Shown piece by piece: positions 12,721 through 24,950 of a stretch of 64,000 nucleotides of DNA; position 1 is the first letter of the stretch, and each line of letters starts with the position of its first letter. The DNA is from Promerops cafer (taxonomy: Eukaryota > Chordata > Aves > Passeriformes > Nectariniidae). A program made the position numbers and the translations under genes. The stretch is taken from NCBI GenBank assembly GCA_013398275.1, contig VZSE01002180.1:187915-251914 (forward strand). The letters run 5' to 3'. The notes below the pieces were generated by a model. That model worked only from the letters and a program-made list of their open reading frames with translations. It searched no databases and was not told the DNA's origin.

Positions 12721-15700
12721 TTGTATTCCTCTGTGTCTGCATGCATATAGAAGGAAATCTGCTCCCCTCATAGCAGACCCTCCTGGTATCTCTAAGCGTG
12801 ACACACACTCCCCTTGGGAGTCCATGGAGGCTGTAATGTCTAACAGAGTAGGATTTATCTCATTCTCTAACACCTAGGGAAAAGACTAATACTATTTTCT
12901 AAAGTCCTGCATTGTTTTTGGGTTCATCTATATTGCTTTTAATATTTTATGTATGTGAGTATGATGTACTGCAATGAAAACACCCTTATATCTTTTTCTA
13001 GTAAGTGCGTCTTTCAGAACTAGCAATGATGTCAAATGATGGAGAGGAGCTCTGGGTCTGGAAGGCACAAGGAAATGCATAAAAGATGAAGGCCTATTTA
13101 TGTTTCTCACACGCACAAAAAACCCTCCAACCAAAAAAACAACCCACCTACATTAAAGGAACACTATTCAAGCTACAAAGAAAACCAGCCAGCATGTGGT
13201 CTCTCAGTACTTGCACATTAGGATCCAGGCTTTAATTACAGGACTTCATGCTGCCTTCACAGAGGCCCCTGCACACAGGACCTGCACTGGGAGCAGAGCT
13301 GTGTGTGGGAGAGGAATCCCCTTTGCTGGGTTAGCTGGGTTACAGCAGGTATCTCTACAAGGAGCAATATAAATGCAATATTAGCGCAACAGAACGAGCT
13401 GATTTCCTCTATGCTCAGCAGTTAAACTGCTTTAGGGCTCACACAGAGCTGCTTCAGGTATCTCTCCGAGCAGGATTGTGGCTCTGGTGTTGTTCTGCCG
13501 GTAGGAAGCATCCATATTGTGCATGGAGATGAGCCTGGGTGGGGAGCCTTGAGGAAACAGTGAAATGGGAAACCTGCAGAGGCATCTTTGCTTGGTTTCT
13601 CCTGCCCCTGGAGCAGCCGGCTGTGTGACCTCAGCTCTCTGAAGGCCACTTGCACACATACTCACATCTGTGGGGCTGCTCCTGGGTTCCAGCAAAGCAC
13701 ATGGGAGTCCCCAGCAGGCCCACCTGGGGGGTGACAGGGCCAGCAGCACAGCCAGAGTACAGAGGCCACCAGGGAGAAGTGTGATGGGATCTAACAGTGT
13801 GTTTGTCCCAGTGAGAGGCTGCCATCCTCAAAGCGTCAACCAATGTGAGACGTGGGACCAGAAGGTTTTAGCTGATGATGGAGGAGAAACTCAAGTGGGA
13901 ACATGTGAATCTTCCCAGACGTTGCAGGGGACACATCCTAATGGGGAGAAGCGACTCCTCTTTCCTGCAGTCCCATGTCCTCTGAGGTCCACTCCTTCCT
14001 TGCCCCTAGCTCCTTATCCCAGCTTGCCCCTCCTCAGCCATCCCACCCCATCTCAGACTTTCCCACTCTGTTCCCAGGATGCTTGCATCTCTTCTCTTTA
14101 CCTCTTCATCCCAGAGCTTTCCCAAAAGGTCAGGGACAAAACATGTCATCTCCCAGCCTCACCCTTGCCAAACTACCTTGACTGAGATCTCCTGGTGTGG
14201 CAGCCAGCTGGCTTATCTAAGGCCAGCCCTGGTGGTTAGAACCTGACAAAATATGTCTGAAACAGGTTTTACAGAAAGAACCCCGTGCCGTGGTGACAGC
14301 AGGCAGTGCTGCCAGTCAGCAGAGACATCCTGTGCCTGAGCAGCCTGCGAGGCTGGCAAAGGCAGGGCATGTTCCTGCAGGCTTGATTCCTGGTGGCCAT
14401 GTGGTTGTAGCCATTAGATTACGACTTGCGGATCATTCTGCCTTATTAATCAGGGAAAATAATTGGCTTGCTTCTCATGAATATCCTTCAGCTCCATGAG
14501 TGCTGGGCTTCATGGTGAGCCAGCTCTGGGAACCAATTCTGCAGTTAGGAACAGATATTCCTGCTGAAGTCCGTGGCTTCTATTTTCCATCAGGCAAGGT
14601 GCTGGCTCTGAAATTCCTTGCAGTTGCCCTCTTTCCTGAGGAAGCTGAGTCCATGCATGGTTTTGTGGGCTTGTAAGCATTTCATAACTTAATAATAGGT
14701 CACATTAATTCATTTTTTTGCTCTGCCTTTACTCTTTAGAAAGATGGAAGTTATTTTTTAAAAATAAAACATTGCATATGCTGTATGTGGGAAGTGGTGA
14801 TTTCTAGCTATGGACTGAGGGGGCAAAATTGTATAATTCATAACTGTATAAAAAATAATGAGTCTGATGCCTGTGTTACTGTTATTTTATACAAGTCTGA
14901 AAGTGGAGTCCTGAAGCCAAGACTCAGCCCTAATATGTTATCACTTCATTGCAGAGCTACAAAACAGTGGAAAACAGATCCTTAATTAAACAAGAAGAGT
15001 TTCTTTAACTTTATTTTCCAGTTCAGCTTATGAGCCAGGCTGTAAATCCATTGCATGATTCAAACCTATCACTTTTGCACCAGAAGATAGGCTGGGGTAG
15101 GTGTGGAGTCCTGGACAGGAATCAAGGGCTGGCAAGACATCAGGAAAATACCTGCTCATCTGGACTGCTTCAGGGCAGCTACCCTCACTTGTCCCAGCTG
15201 ATGAGCTGGCCCTGAAGTCACAAGGCAGCACCAAACCTGCAGCATGCTGTTCTTTGCCTCTCATTGCTTTGACAGACATGAGTGCAAGGCAGGATGAAGT
15301 CTGAACTTTCTCAGCACTGTGAGTTTAGAGAAGCAGAGGTTGCTGCTGACTTGCCAGTTCTCAGCCTTCCTTGAACATACCCACATTACCGTAACTCTTC
15401 TGCCTTGAGGGGCTGAGATGTTTGAGCTGGATTCATGGCACATGCATTCAAACACAGAATATGGGCAGGGTGCAAATCCAAACCAAACATCAGCCACACA
15501 AAATGCCGAGGTACAGCTGTCCTGATGATGCTTGTGTCCAGCAAGTATGGACTCCAGCAACTGCAGACTCTGAATAGGATGGAAGCTGAGGCCCTCTGCT
15601 CTGTGCTGCTGGGGATGCTGTCCCAGGAGATGGCAAAACATGGCAGCCTGGACCTGTCTGCAAGGGCAGACTGCTCCCCAGCACACAGGCACAGCCCCTC

Positions 15701-18700
15701 TCCTTCTCAGCCTCTCACACTGAGACAGACACATGTGATTTGCCCCCATGACACCCTTGGGCTGTTCTGTCCCCACCTCACTGCTGGGAATATTGTCCCC
15801 ACTTCCAATGCAGCGGCCCCTGGGTTCTTGCACCCCTCACTGCCTCTTGCTGTGCCCACACATCCACTGCAAGTTCCAGGAGCTCCTCAAAGGCCTGATC
15901 CTCCTTTTGTGCCAGAGGGACAGTCAGTATCTCCACTGCTGGCTGCAAAGTCTATCCTGATGTTTCCATGTTTAAACAAGAGAAAACTCAGGCTCCTTCA
16001 CTGCAGGAAGAAGGCTCCCTGGACAAGGGAAGAAGATATCCCTATTCCTGCTCTCCTACCAATGAACCCTTTCACTACTAGTACTAGCAGGCCTTTCACT
16101 ACAGCACACAACAGGGAAAACCATAGGTTTGGATACCAACTAGAAAATTTCTAGTCTCATGAATTTCACACTTTTCATCTCCCTGACCATTGCTCCAGCT
16201 TCAGGATCAACACTGCAGCAGGACTCCTTTGTCTCCATGAGTGAGAGGGATGAGATGGTCCTTCTGTGGGTTTGCCTTTCCCTGGGAAGGAAGATCTTTA
16301 GGGTCATGGTTCCCCGTCCCTGCAGCAGTTCCCCATCCCTGGGGCTGGCCACTGCATGCTTTCCCAGTGAGGTTACACAACGGCTGCGGGGAACGGCGTG
16401 TTAGGACAAGGTGTGTGAGTCACCAAAGGTACCAGAGACTTACATAACCCCAGCATACATTTTTGGAGTACACTTCATCTGAAGGGGTTGTCAGGAGCCC
16501 TGACTAAAGTGACAGCCTGGGAAGAGCAGGGCAGAAGAAAGCTAATACTTCTGTTCCTTTTCCTCCACTCCTTCTATTTGATCCTCCTGGCAAGACCTTC
16601 TCCATATCCAGGAGGCCTTGCTCAGAGGACCAGGGCAGTCCTGGTGTGTCCCACAGTGTGGAACAGTATCTTCCCCAGGATGGCCTTCACTGTGGTGTTT
16701 TGGACAACCAAACCACAGAGGAACCTCAGATCTACATTAACAGAATTAATTTACCTTTAAACCCTCTGTCTTCTGATTCTGACTTTGCCTTCTTTATCAG
16801 CTGAGCCTGCATAACCCCATTTCTTCCTCTCTGCTCTACTCTGAGCTGGTATCATGAGCCTTTCCTTGGATTTCTGTCATCCCATCTCTACAAGCTCTGG
16901 GTCTACTGGAGTGTAGCAATAGCAGGGCTGACAAGACATCTGAACCCCCTTGTACAGGACCCACGTCAGGATCTCAGCAGGGTCTACTGGGCAGAAGGAC
17001 TTTGCTTGGCTCGCAATCCGTCCTGCTCATTGGCAAAGAGGGACACAAGCCAGCTTCCAGCCTGGAAGTGTGGCACACTCAGAGGTGTAGTTTGGGAGAG
17101 TGTAGGCGGGGATCAGAAGAGTTTCCAAGTGATGGGGTAAATTTCTGATTGCTTTAACTGTGAACTGAATACATCTTCCAGTTCCCACATCAAGTCTCAT
17201 GGTGCAGCCAATATTTCATGTTTCAAGTTCAACTAAAGTTTCCTCAGACAGCTCTTCTGGCTCCAGGATAGACTCTTTAGGCAAATCCAGGACCAGAAGA
17301 GTGTGAAGGGTTATGGCATTAGCTTCTTGCGTAGGGAAGAAAGTGTGAAATGAAGGAATCTCTTGTTATGATTTGGATAATTTCTGCATAAACAAACCTT
17401 TAAGAAAGTCCTGGCTCCCTCCCAGCATGGAAGGAGAGCACCGCCTGCAGCTGCTATATTATGGGCTCCCCTGATGGCTGAGGTTTTCTGCAGAGCAGCA
17501 GAAAAATCCACTGGCTGCTGTGGAGGCACCCAGTAGTGCCAGGGGCTGACTCACCAGCAGCCAGGAATGGTGACACATGGACTGGGAAAAAGCAGGCACA
17601 GCTTGGAGCTGGACTTTGCAGAGCAGTGTCCCCTGTGGACACCAGCACGGGCTGGCATCTTTGCAGGGAAGCAGGGACTGCCCCCTAGCACAGCTCCCTC
17701 TCGCCTTGCTGGGGTTTTCTCTCCATGGAATAGTGTTTCAGGGTTGAGCTTGGAGGCTGCATGTGTCATGTAATGAATGGAACATGTTCCCAGCAGATGC
17801 TTCTTCCAGACATGTCCTAGCTCATTCTGGGGCCCTCTGTGCAGCACCTTTCCCCTTCAATGCTCAGAGGCAGTGAGGAGACTGAGAGCTGCCTCCCACA
17901 GATTTAAGCCCCTCTGCTTCCAGTCAAAAGGACCCAAAGGTCTCCCACACACTTGAATGCCATGAACTCAAGTTCCATACCTGCATATCCCCATATTTCA
18001 CAGGCCAGCCCTGCAGGCATTACTCATTCTGGTGAGCCTGGAGGGGTTGTGTGAAAGAGCCATCAGCTTCCACAGCTGGAGTTAAATGATGCACTTGGCA
18101 GTGCACCCCACGGCTGCAGAATGAAACGTGAATGTGCACACCAGCACTGAGCACCCCTGCTTCCCTGGCCAGCCTGGGCTTGGGAAGAAGCTGGGCTGAG
18201 AACTGACAACCTCCTCACTGTGATGGGGCTGCCTGGCCAGAGCCTGGGACTGCCTGGGGCTCAGATGGCAAAGTGCCACCACACCTTAAGGGGCTGGTTG
18301 CTGTGGCTCTTGCCTCACACCACTGCTGGGCCAAGCACAGCCATCAGGGGAGCCAGCCCTTTGAGGTTTTGCAAATTTTGACAGCCCAAGGCATGTCCCA
18401 AAACAGGACACCAAGGTGCTCCTGCTACAGAGCAGGGAGGGATGGCTCCAGAGTCAGAGCTCCCCTTCCCTGAGAAGCAGCTAATCTTAACTGGGTACAT
18501 GAGTGTCAACAGGTGCCATGGAGGGAAGAGGGACGAGGGGATATTGGTGCAGCTGGAGGAAGTATTTATAGCTGCTTTTTAAAAAACCCTGTATAGATCA
18601 CATCTCTGTTAACGTATGTAACACAATCGGGAACCTGAGCTTTTCATGATCCCATGGCTGCAGGATTTCCTGTGGAATCCTCTACGGGCCACAAAAACAA

Positions 18701-21700
18701 GCTAAAAATAAATGCATTTAAAAGAGACACATACTGAAACATGTGCTTGCCTGTGCCTCCTCTCCGGCCAATGAATCGGATAGTGGCAAGCAGAGTAGGG
18801 AAGGGGACAGTCCCTGGAAAACCCTCTGTAGTAACTCCTTTGGTGGGACACAGACCCCAAAGGGCTCCAGACATGCAAAGGTGAGAGCACACACTGTTGG
18901 CAGGGGTTTCAGGAGTCCCAAGCACAAGCAGGAGTTATGGAAAAGTTATCCATCAGAAGAGAGCAGAAACAGGTTGGGATTCCCCCAGCTGGAAAGCAAA
19001 CCTGGAGAGCCTGTCTCTCTCCTGTGCAGGCTGGTCCTCAGCTCCTTCCAGAAGCCACACACCAGAGCCAACAGTCACACAACCCCAGGCTCTGGGGAAG
19101 CAGACCTGCACATTTGGCACTCCCATGTATTTCAGGAAAAGCTGCAGAAGTCATATTTTCTTGTGCACTGAGAGAAGGAAAAGGCCACCAGTTCATCCTT
19201 TACAGCTACTCAGCTCCTATCAGGCTGGCCAGCAAGAGGCAAGAAGAGGGTTTTGGCACTTTTATGATGCTCAGGGGCCAAGTCCCAGAGTTAGCCCACC
19301 CACTGCTCTGCAGTATCTCCCAAGCCTCCATTGTCACTGCCACGTCCCCACAGCCAGGCACCAGCTCCATTTGAAATCATGGCTGAGATAGGATGCAGTT
19401 GAGCTCAGGAGGGAGCAGTGGGGAGCAGACAGGACATGGAGATGGTGACAGCATCACCTGGCAGCTCAGATTCTCACCCTCCTTTGGGGTCCCCAGGGTA
19501 CCAGGACACCTCCTCCCCTCTGACGACGGGCAAAGCCATCACCTTGCTGCTGCTGTCTGAATCACGCATTCCTGACACCTGCATTCACTGTGTAGGATCA
19601 GCCATTAACGGGATACATCGTTAAGAGCTCGTCGGAGCTACAAAGGGTGTTTGGAAGGGGGGGTAGTGAGATTCCCTGCAACTGATCTGAGCTTCATACC
19701 CTCTAACTGCCCCAGGCCGCCGGGATTCAGTCTTTACTTTCCGCAAATGCCCTGCAGGCAGCAGTGATGGAAGGTGGCTCTTTCTGCAGCTCAATTCAGC
19801 CTCTGCCTTTCTTCCAGCACGGCCGTGCTGCACAGCAGCTGCCTACCCCACACACTCCCGGAGGGACTTCTGTCAGGGACATGTGCTCCTGGCTGCACCC
19901 AGCCTGTGCTTTGTGTGGTATCCCTCCACACAGACGGGCTCCGTTCCCTGTCCCGTCACGGAGCTGCCTCCTGCAACCCACACAGAGGAAAAAGCATCCC
20001 CTACAGCATGGAGAGAGGGGACATATTCTGGTACCTCCCTGGCCATATACCAAGCCCCCTCTCTTGCGAGGGGGGCAGGTAATGGGATTTGTAAGAAGGC
20101 ACCTTAGCTGAGCTGCTTTGGCGTGTGTTCCCTTCCCCCAGCACTCTGCTGTTAGCTGCCAGAGATGAAAAGCTGCGATGTGCAGAGAGACAGCTGGAGG
20201 TGTCAAAGATGTCACCTGCAAGCTGCTCTTTGTGGGGATGGGGATAGGATGGAGATGGGAATGGGGACGGGTGAGAGCAACCAGCTGGAGGAACCAGAGC
20301 AGCCTCATACCATGGGGGAATGTGGGCAGGGTTGGGGCTGCTCAGCCTTCTCCCACCTCGTGCCCACTCTGCATCCCCACCTCTGGCCCCACTTCTGCCT
20401 GCATCCCCACTGCTGCAGGGGGATGGGGCTCTGGCACTGTGGGAGTGCCTCCGTGTGCAGGAGCAGTGGGAGGGAAAGGGGCTGCTGCAGCACAGGTGCT
20501 GGGGGGCTCTAAATGGATTTCCTGTCATCACCAGTAAAACTCCCTTCCCAATGGGGTGTCTTGTGCAGAACGAGCTACAGATGTAAGGGCTGACCTGTTT
20601 TTAATTTTTTGGGGTGATTTTTAAGCAGCACCCAGGGAAAGGAGGCAACCCATTGAGAAAGAAATAGTTTTAACCATTCTGTGCTAGGGGGAAAGAAGGT
20701 CTGCAGGGATAAAGGCTGTTGGTGTCTACCTCTGGTCATAGTGTTTGGAAGTCAGACCCTGTCTGCTTGGTTATTTCTGGATATACAAACTAGAGAAGAG
20801 TAGGATAAGGCCCTTCATGTCTAGGCCAGCATCATCTCTCATCTTACATGCTTTAACCTCTCTGGCTCTAATACATCCTCTGTCACAGCATGTGCAGCCG
20901 TTCAAAGCACTTCTGCAAAGCTGCTTTTCCTGGCTTGTTGCTTTGACAGGTTTTCTTTGTATCACTTCCCTGGCTCTTCTTTCCTCCTTGCATCCAGGAA
21001 AAAGTGATCTGTCTTTTACAGGAAGGCCCATTATAACATTTTCACATCAAACCTGAAGTGCCAGCCAGAGACTGAGTGCTCCTTTGTGTCCCAGCAAAAA
21101 ATCTTCTTCCTGCAGAGGTATTTCTTCCTCACAAAAAGGTTCTTCCAAATACCCCAGCTTCTTTTCATGCCTTCTTAAACAACCTTCCATTAAACTTTAA
21201 ATGTTAAGCAACACTAGACACTTGCAAAGTCCCACTTGCTGCTGCAGCTGTGACCCTCCAGTGGGTCTGAACCACCCCTCAGCCCCATACATGGCTGCCC
21301 CACACAGGCATGGCCTTTTTTGGGTTTTCCCCTCCTGCAGCAGTTCTGTGAGTCTTGAGTAGCCTCAACAGCTCCTTGAACCCGCTTTGAAACCAAATCA
21401 GCCCAGACTCTGCCATCACCCTTGTTGAATGTCCGTCTTTCTCAGCAACAAAATTGAGGTGAATCACCCCAAAACACCCTCCCACCCTGGGCTGATATGC
21501 TCAGAATAGCACTCAAAAAAGCACAGTGCTATTAATACAGAAGGGAAGGGGAAAGGATTGTTTTTCAGAGATGAATTGGGGCTGCTTGAATATGAAAGAC
21601 TTACTTGGAGTCAGTGTATGGCATCATGGCTGCTGTGGAGGCAGACACATCAGTTAGATCTCTCCCTATCCCAGATGGATGGACTAGACAGAATCCAGTC

Positions 21701-23990
21701 CTCACAGGACTGCAAGGCTGGGGTTATTTTTCTGTAGAATTAACCATGAAGGCCCACAGCTTCTCTCTGTCCCTCAATAAAACCAAATTCCTATGAAGCT
21801 GGAAACATTGATTAACAGCCTGCTAGGAGGGACAAATCCCTGGGGTCTTAGTGTATGTCCAGAAGACACTGCTCCAGGGTAAACCTATGCTTCATTTTGC
21901 TCTGCAAAAGAGAGAAAGAACTGAGCTGTCTTCAAGGAAGCCTACAGATTCACAGGAAAAACCAGGGAAAAAAAGGTAGTTTCTTTGGAAGTAATTTTCT
22001 CTTAAGTTCTGTCTGCATTTTTTATTAATGATACAACACCCTGGATGTGTCAAAAAAATATGAGAATACATTTCCTGGTGGGGAGCTCCAGCCTTGCAGA
22101 GTCAGGCAGTGCAGCTGGGCTGTCATTTGCTTCTTGGAATTTCATTTCCTAATCAACACATCCATGAAATCACTGTATTTTCAAAGCTTAGTTTCCAGAG
22201 CTGCTGTGATCAAAGACTGGGGAGGTGGGGGGAAAGCAGGGAGGGGGAACCTGCCATCCCCATCAGCAGCCCAGCACAGAGAAATTACCTGTCTGAGAAA
22301 GCCTAAACAAAGGATGGTTTGAGGCCCTGACCTAGCTTAAATGTTTCAGAGCCAAACAAGAAAATAGGGATGCAGAGACCCAACTCTCATCGTATTCCTG
22401 CTTTGGTGAAAAAAAAAAAAATTTACTTCTTAGAAACGTGGGGACCACCTTGAGATTTGCAGGATCTGGCTGTCCCCTTCTGGGGTAGGAGTGTGATGGA
22501 GAGCCCTGGAGCAGAGGGGAGGGGCCTGCAGGGACCCTCCTGAGCCACCCTGTGCTGCTGAGGGTGTCACCAGTCCCTGTCTTCACCCTATCCCTGCAAA
22601 CAGCGTCCATCACCCAGGTCCAGGGTGATACCTCACCTGCCTTTCTGCCTTTGGTGTCCAACTGGTCCCATGGAGAGACTTGTGGCCACCCAGCCTTCTG
22701 TGAGCATCTGATCCTACAATTGTCAAGCAAGAGGAGCTCAAACACATTAAAATTGCCCCAGTCTGATGCAGGCAATCAGGTTTTTGCTTCTCTGACACCT
22801 GCAAGGCCATACATTCACTTGTCTGGCAGTCATCTTAAAGCTCTCCCACAAGGAGGCTATGCTTGTCTTTGAAGAATTTAGGAAGACCGGGAAAAAATAG
22901 TTCTGTAAAAACACACAGACCCCTCTGGTGTCTTCATTTATCAGGAAAAGTGGATATGCACTCACTGATGATTTGCAGATGATTTTTGGATAGTGGCTTC
23001 GTCCGTCCTTTCACCCTGCCTGGCAGAGCTACATGGATGCAGCCAGATGCCAACGGGAAGATTTTGGACAGCTCAGCCTCCACCAACCCATCCCACCACC
23101 CTGCACCACCTCCCTCCCTGCCCAAGCAAAGCCAAGATGCTCAACCCTGCTTCCCAGGACCAGCTTGAGGCAGGATCATGTAGGGAGCTCTCTCTTCCTG
23201 CACTGCTGATACTCTTGGCTGTTGTGCTTTTCATTTCAGTTTTGCTCTGAGCAACATGATCACAGAAAAATAACATCACAGGAAAATGAAGAGAAATAAA
23301 TGGATTCTCAGATTCACCCCATTGGACCACTGAGCAGGAGCTGGATGGTGTTGCCATCAGTTTTATTTTCTCTGTGGCTCCCTGCAGCTCTGGGTATGTC
23401 CATGCTAACAGACCTCTTCAGAGGTGTTTAATTACAGCATCCTGGGTACCAGAAATGCAGATGGAGGGGAGGCCATGGAGCTGCACAGTGCTGCATGGTG
23501 AGTCACTGCTGCGTGAGAGAGGGGACCATCTTCTTCCCAGCACACATCCCGTGCTGGAGGAGGAGATCTCAACTCCCAAGATCATCAGCAGGACAGGGCA
23601 GGCATCCATGCAGGCAAAACAGCAACTGGCTGTGTGTGCAGGATCTCCTCACATGACATTTGGGGGAGTGCAGCTGGCGAAATGGCTCATTACAAGACAC
23701 CTTACCAGGAATGAGTCAGGTAACAGACAGATGTAGAGATGAGGTAGTTTGTTCCTGCAGGTGAAAGTGCTGCTGAGGGTAAGCAGGCTGCCTGTGGTCT
23801 GAATATTTCCTCCAATGATGTCAAAGGCATCACTTAGCCCTCAAAGCATGTGCACTGAGATTACATGGACCAGGGTTTTAAGAGCATCCTGATGACCCAG
23901 GTCAGAGAATACAAAAAAGCAAGTTCTCCCTGAGTGTGAGGTGGATGTACCCATGGACCATGTGTGATGGAGAGACAGCTGCAGCTCTCC

Positions 23991-24008
23991 CTCTCTCTCT
24001 CTCTCTCA
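23991..24008. repeat. (CT)n short microsatellite
   Basis: A CT dinucleotide run of about nine units. Confidence 0.85.
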
Positions 24009-24449
24009 AATATTTTCTTGACAGTACTTTCAATAAAGCATTATTTTCACTACTCTCATGCCCTTCCCCATCACATGGCTCCCCATTGTTTCCTTCCAGA
24101 GAGACATCTCCATCACTGCAATGACCGAGCCGCCCTAGGGCAGAGGGTGACAAGGCAGCCACTGTGCCACCTCCCTGTCCCAAGGCTCCGCACATCTCTT
24201 GGGACCCTGCAGCAGGTGTGACCCCAGCAGGGGCAGATGCAAGACCAGGACTCCCCTTTCCATCCAACACGAGAATTTTGCACTTATTCCGTAAAAACGT
24301 GCATCAGGTAACATGAGCTCAGTGGCTGTTGGGAGGGAGAAGTCCAACCCTGGTAGATCTGTAGCCAGAAAATATTCAGGAGGGTGAAAATTGGAAGGAG
24401 GAGGATTTTTTGGGTGGTTTTCCTTATTCTTTTTCTTTTCTTTGCTTTC

Positions 24450-24545
24450 TTTTTTTTTTTTTTTTAAGTTTCCTTGTTTGTTTTTGTTTTGTTGTTGTTG
24501 GGGTTTTTTTGTTTGGTTTGTTTTGGTTTTGTTTGGTTTGGTTTA
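24450..24545. repeat. Poly-T and GTTTT-type simple repeat
   Basis: A run of 16 T (24450-24465) is followed by about 80 bases made almost wholly of T and G in GTTTT, GTTTGG and GTTGTT units. Strong strand asymmetry, directly upstream of a GC-rich block. Confidence 0.9.
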
Positions 24546-24579
24546 TATTTTTATTCTCCTTTCTCCCTTTCGTTCCCCT

Positions 24580-24950
24580 CCGTGTCCGTCACCGCCTTTG
24601 GGTCTGGGCGGCGCCGCCGGCGCGCGGGCGCCCCCCGGCGNCTGCACCCCCCATTCCCGGCATCCCGCACTCCCGGCACCCCGCACTGCCTCACCACGCC
24701 CCGCAGGCGCTCCAGTGCCCGGCCCCAGCTCTCCCAGCTCTCCCAGCCTGATCCCGCAGTCCCCGCCACGATCTCGGCCACGATCCACGATCCCTGCGCC
24801 CCACGCAGCCCTGCCCCGGCGAGAGTGGCGGATGCTCGGGGTTACAGGTGGCACCCAGGCCTTGTGGCTGGTCAAAATCTGCCCCTGTGCCCTCCCCATC
24901 CTGCCTGCCCGCCTGGGCTGTGTCCCAGCACGACGCTGAGGGGCCGTGCA
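24580..24950. promoter_or_regulatory. GC-rich, CpG-containing island of unknown function
   Basis: A second orphan island contains GGGCGGCGCCGCCGGCGCGC, short tandem CCCGCACTCCCGGCA-type units, a doubled GCTCTCCCA unit and CACGATC repeats, plus one ambiguous base (24641). Open frames exist on both strands but have low-complexity Pro/Ala/Gly content and match no family I know. It may be a promoter of an unseen transcript or just a GC-rich tract. Confidence 0.45.

Larger units (their letters stand above)
3870..24449. other. Intergenic, no protein gene recognised
   Basis: I found no exon series, zinc-finger, kinase or other recognisable protein motif on either strand. Open frames reach at most about 240 codons, have unremarkable composition, overlap each other and lack homology I can name. 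Apart from the CR1 relic at 9.5-9.9 kb, the (AC)n tract and the (CT)n run, I see nothing definite. The 13-26 kb stretch is noticeably GC-richer than its surroundings. Confidence 0.6.

Noticed and set aside
12596..12877. Frames encoding His-Thr or Cys-Val repeats
   Set aside because: They are translations of the (AC)n microsatellite.
15435..16154. 239-codon plus-strand open frame
   Set aside because: No recognisable domain, no splice or promoter context, and a competing 190-codon frame on the other strand. It fits chance in GC-richer DNA.
19764..20537. Cluster of overlapping 100-176 codon frames on both strands
   Set aside because: Mutually overlapping frames in GC-rich DNA with low-complexity content and no homology I can name.
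1..24449. MARK3 kinase exons, expected downstream of EIF5
   Set aside because: No kinase motifs (glycine loop, HRDLKAEN or DFG) found. If present, only a noncoding or gap-hidden first exon could lie here.
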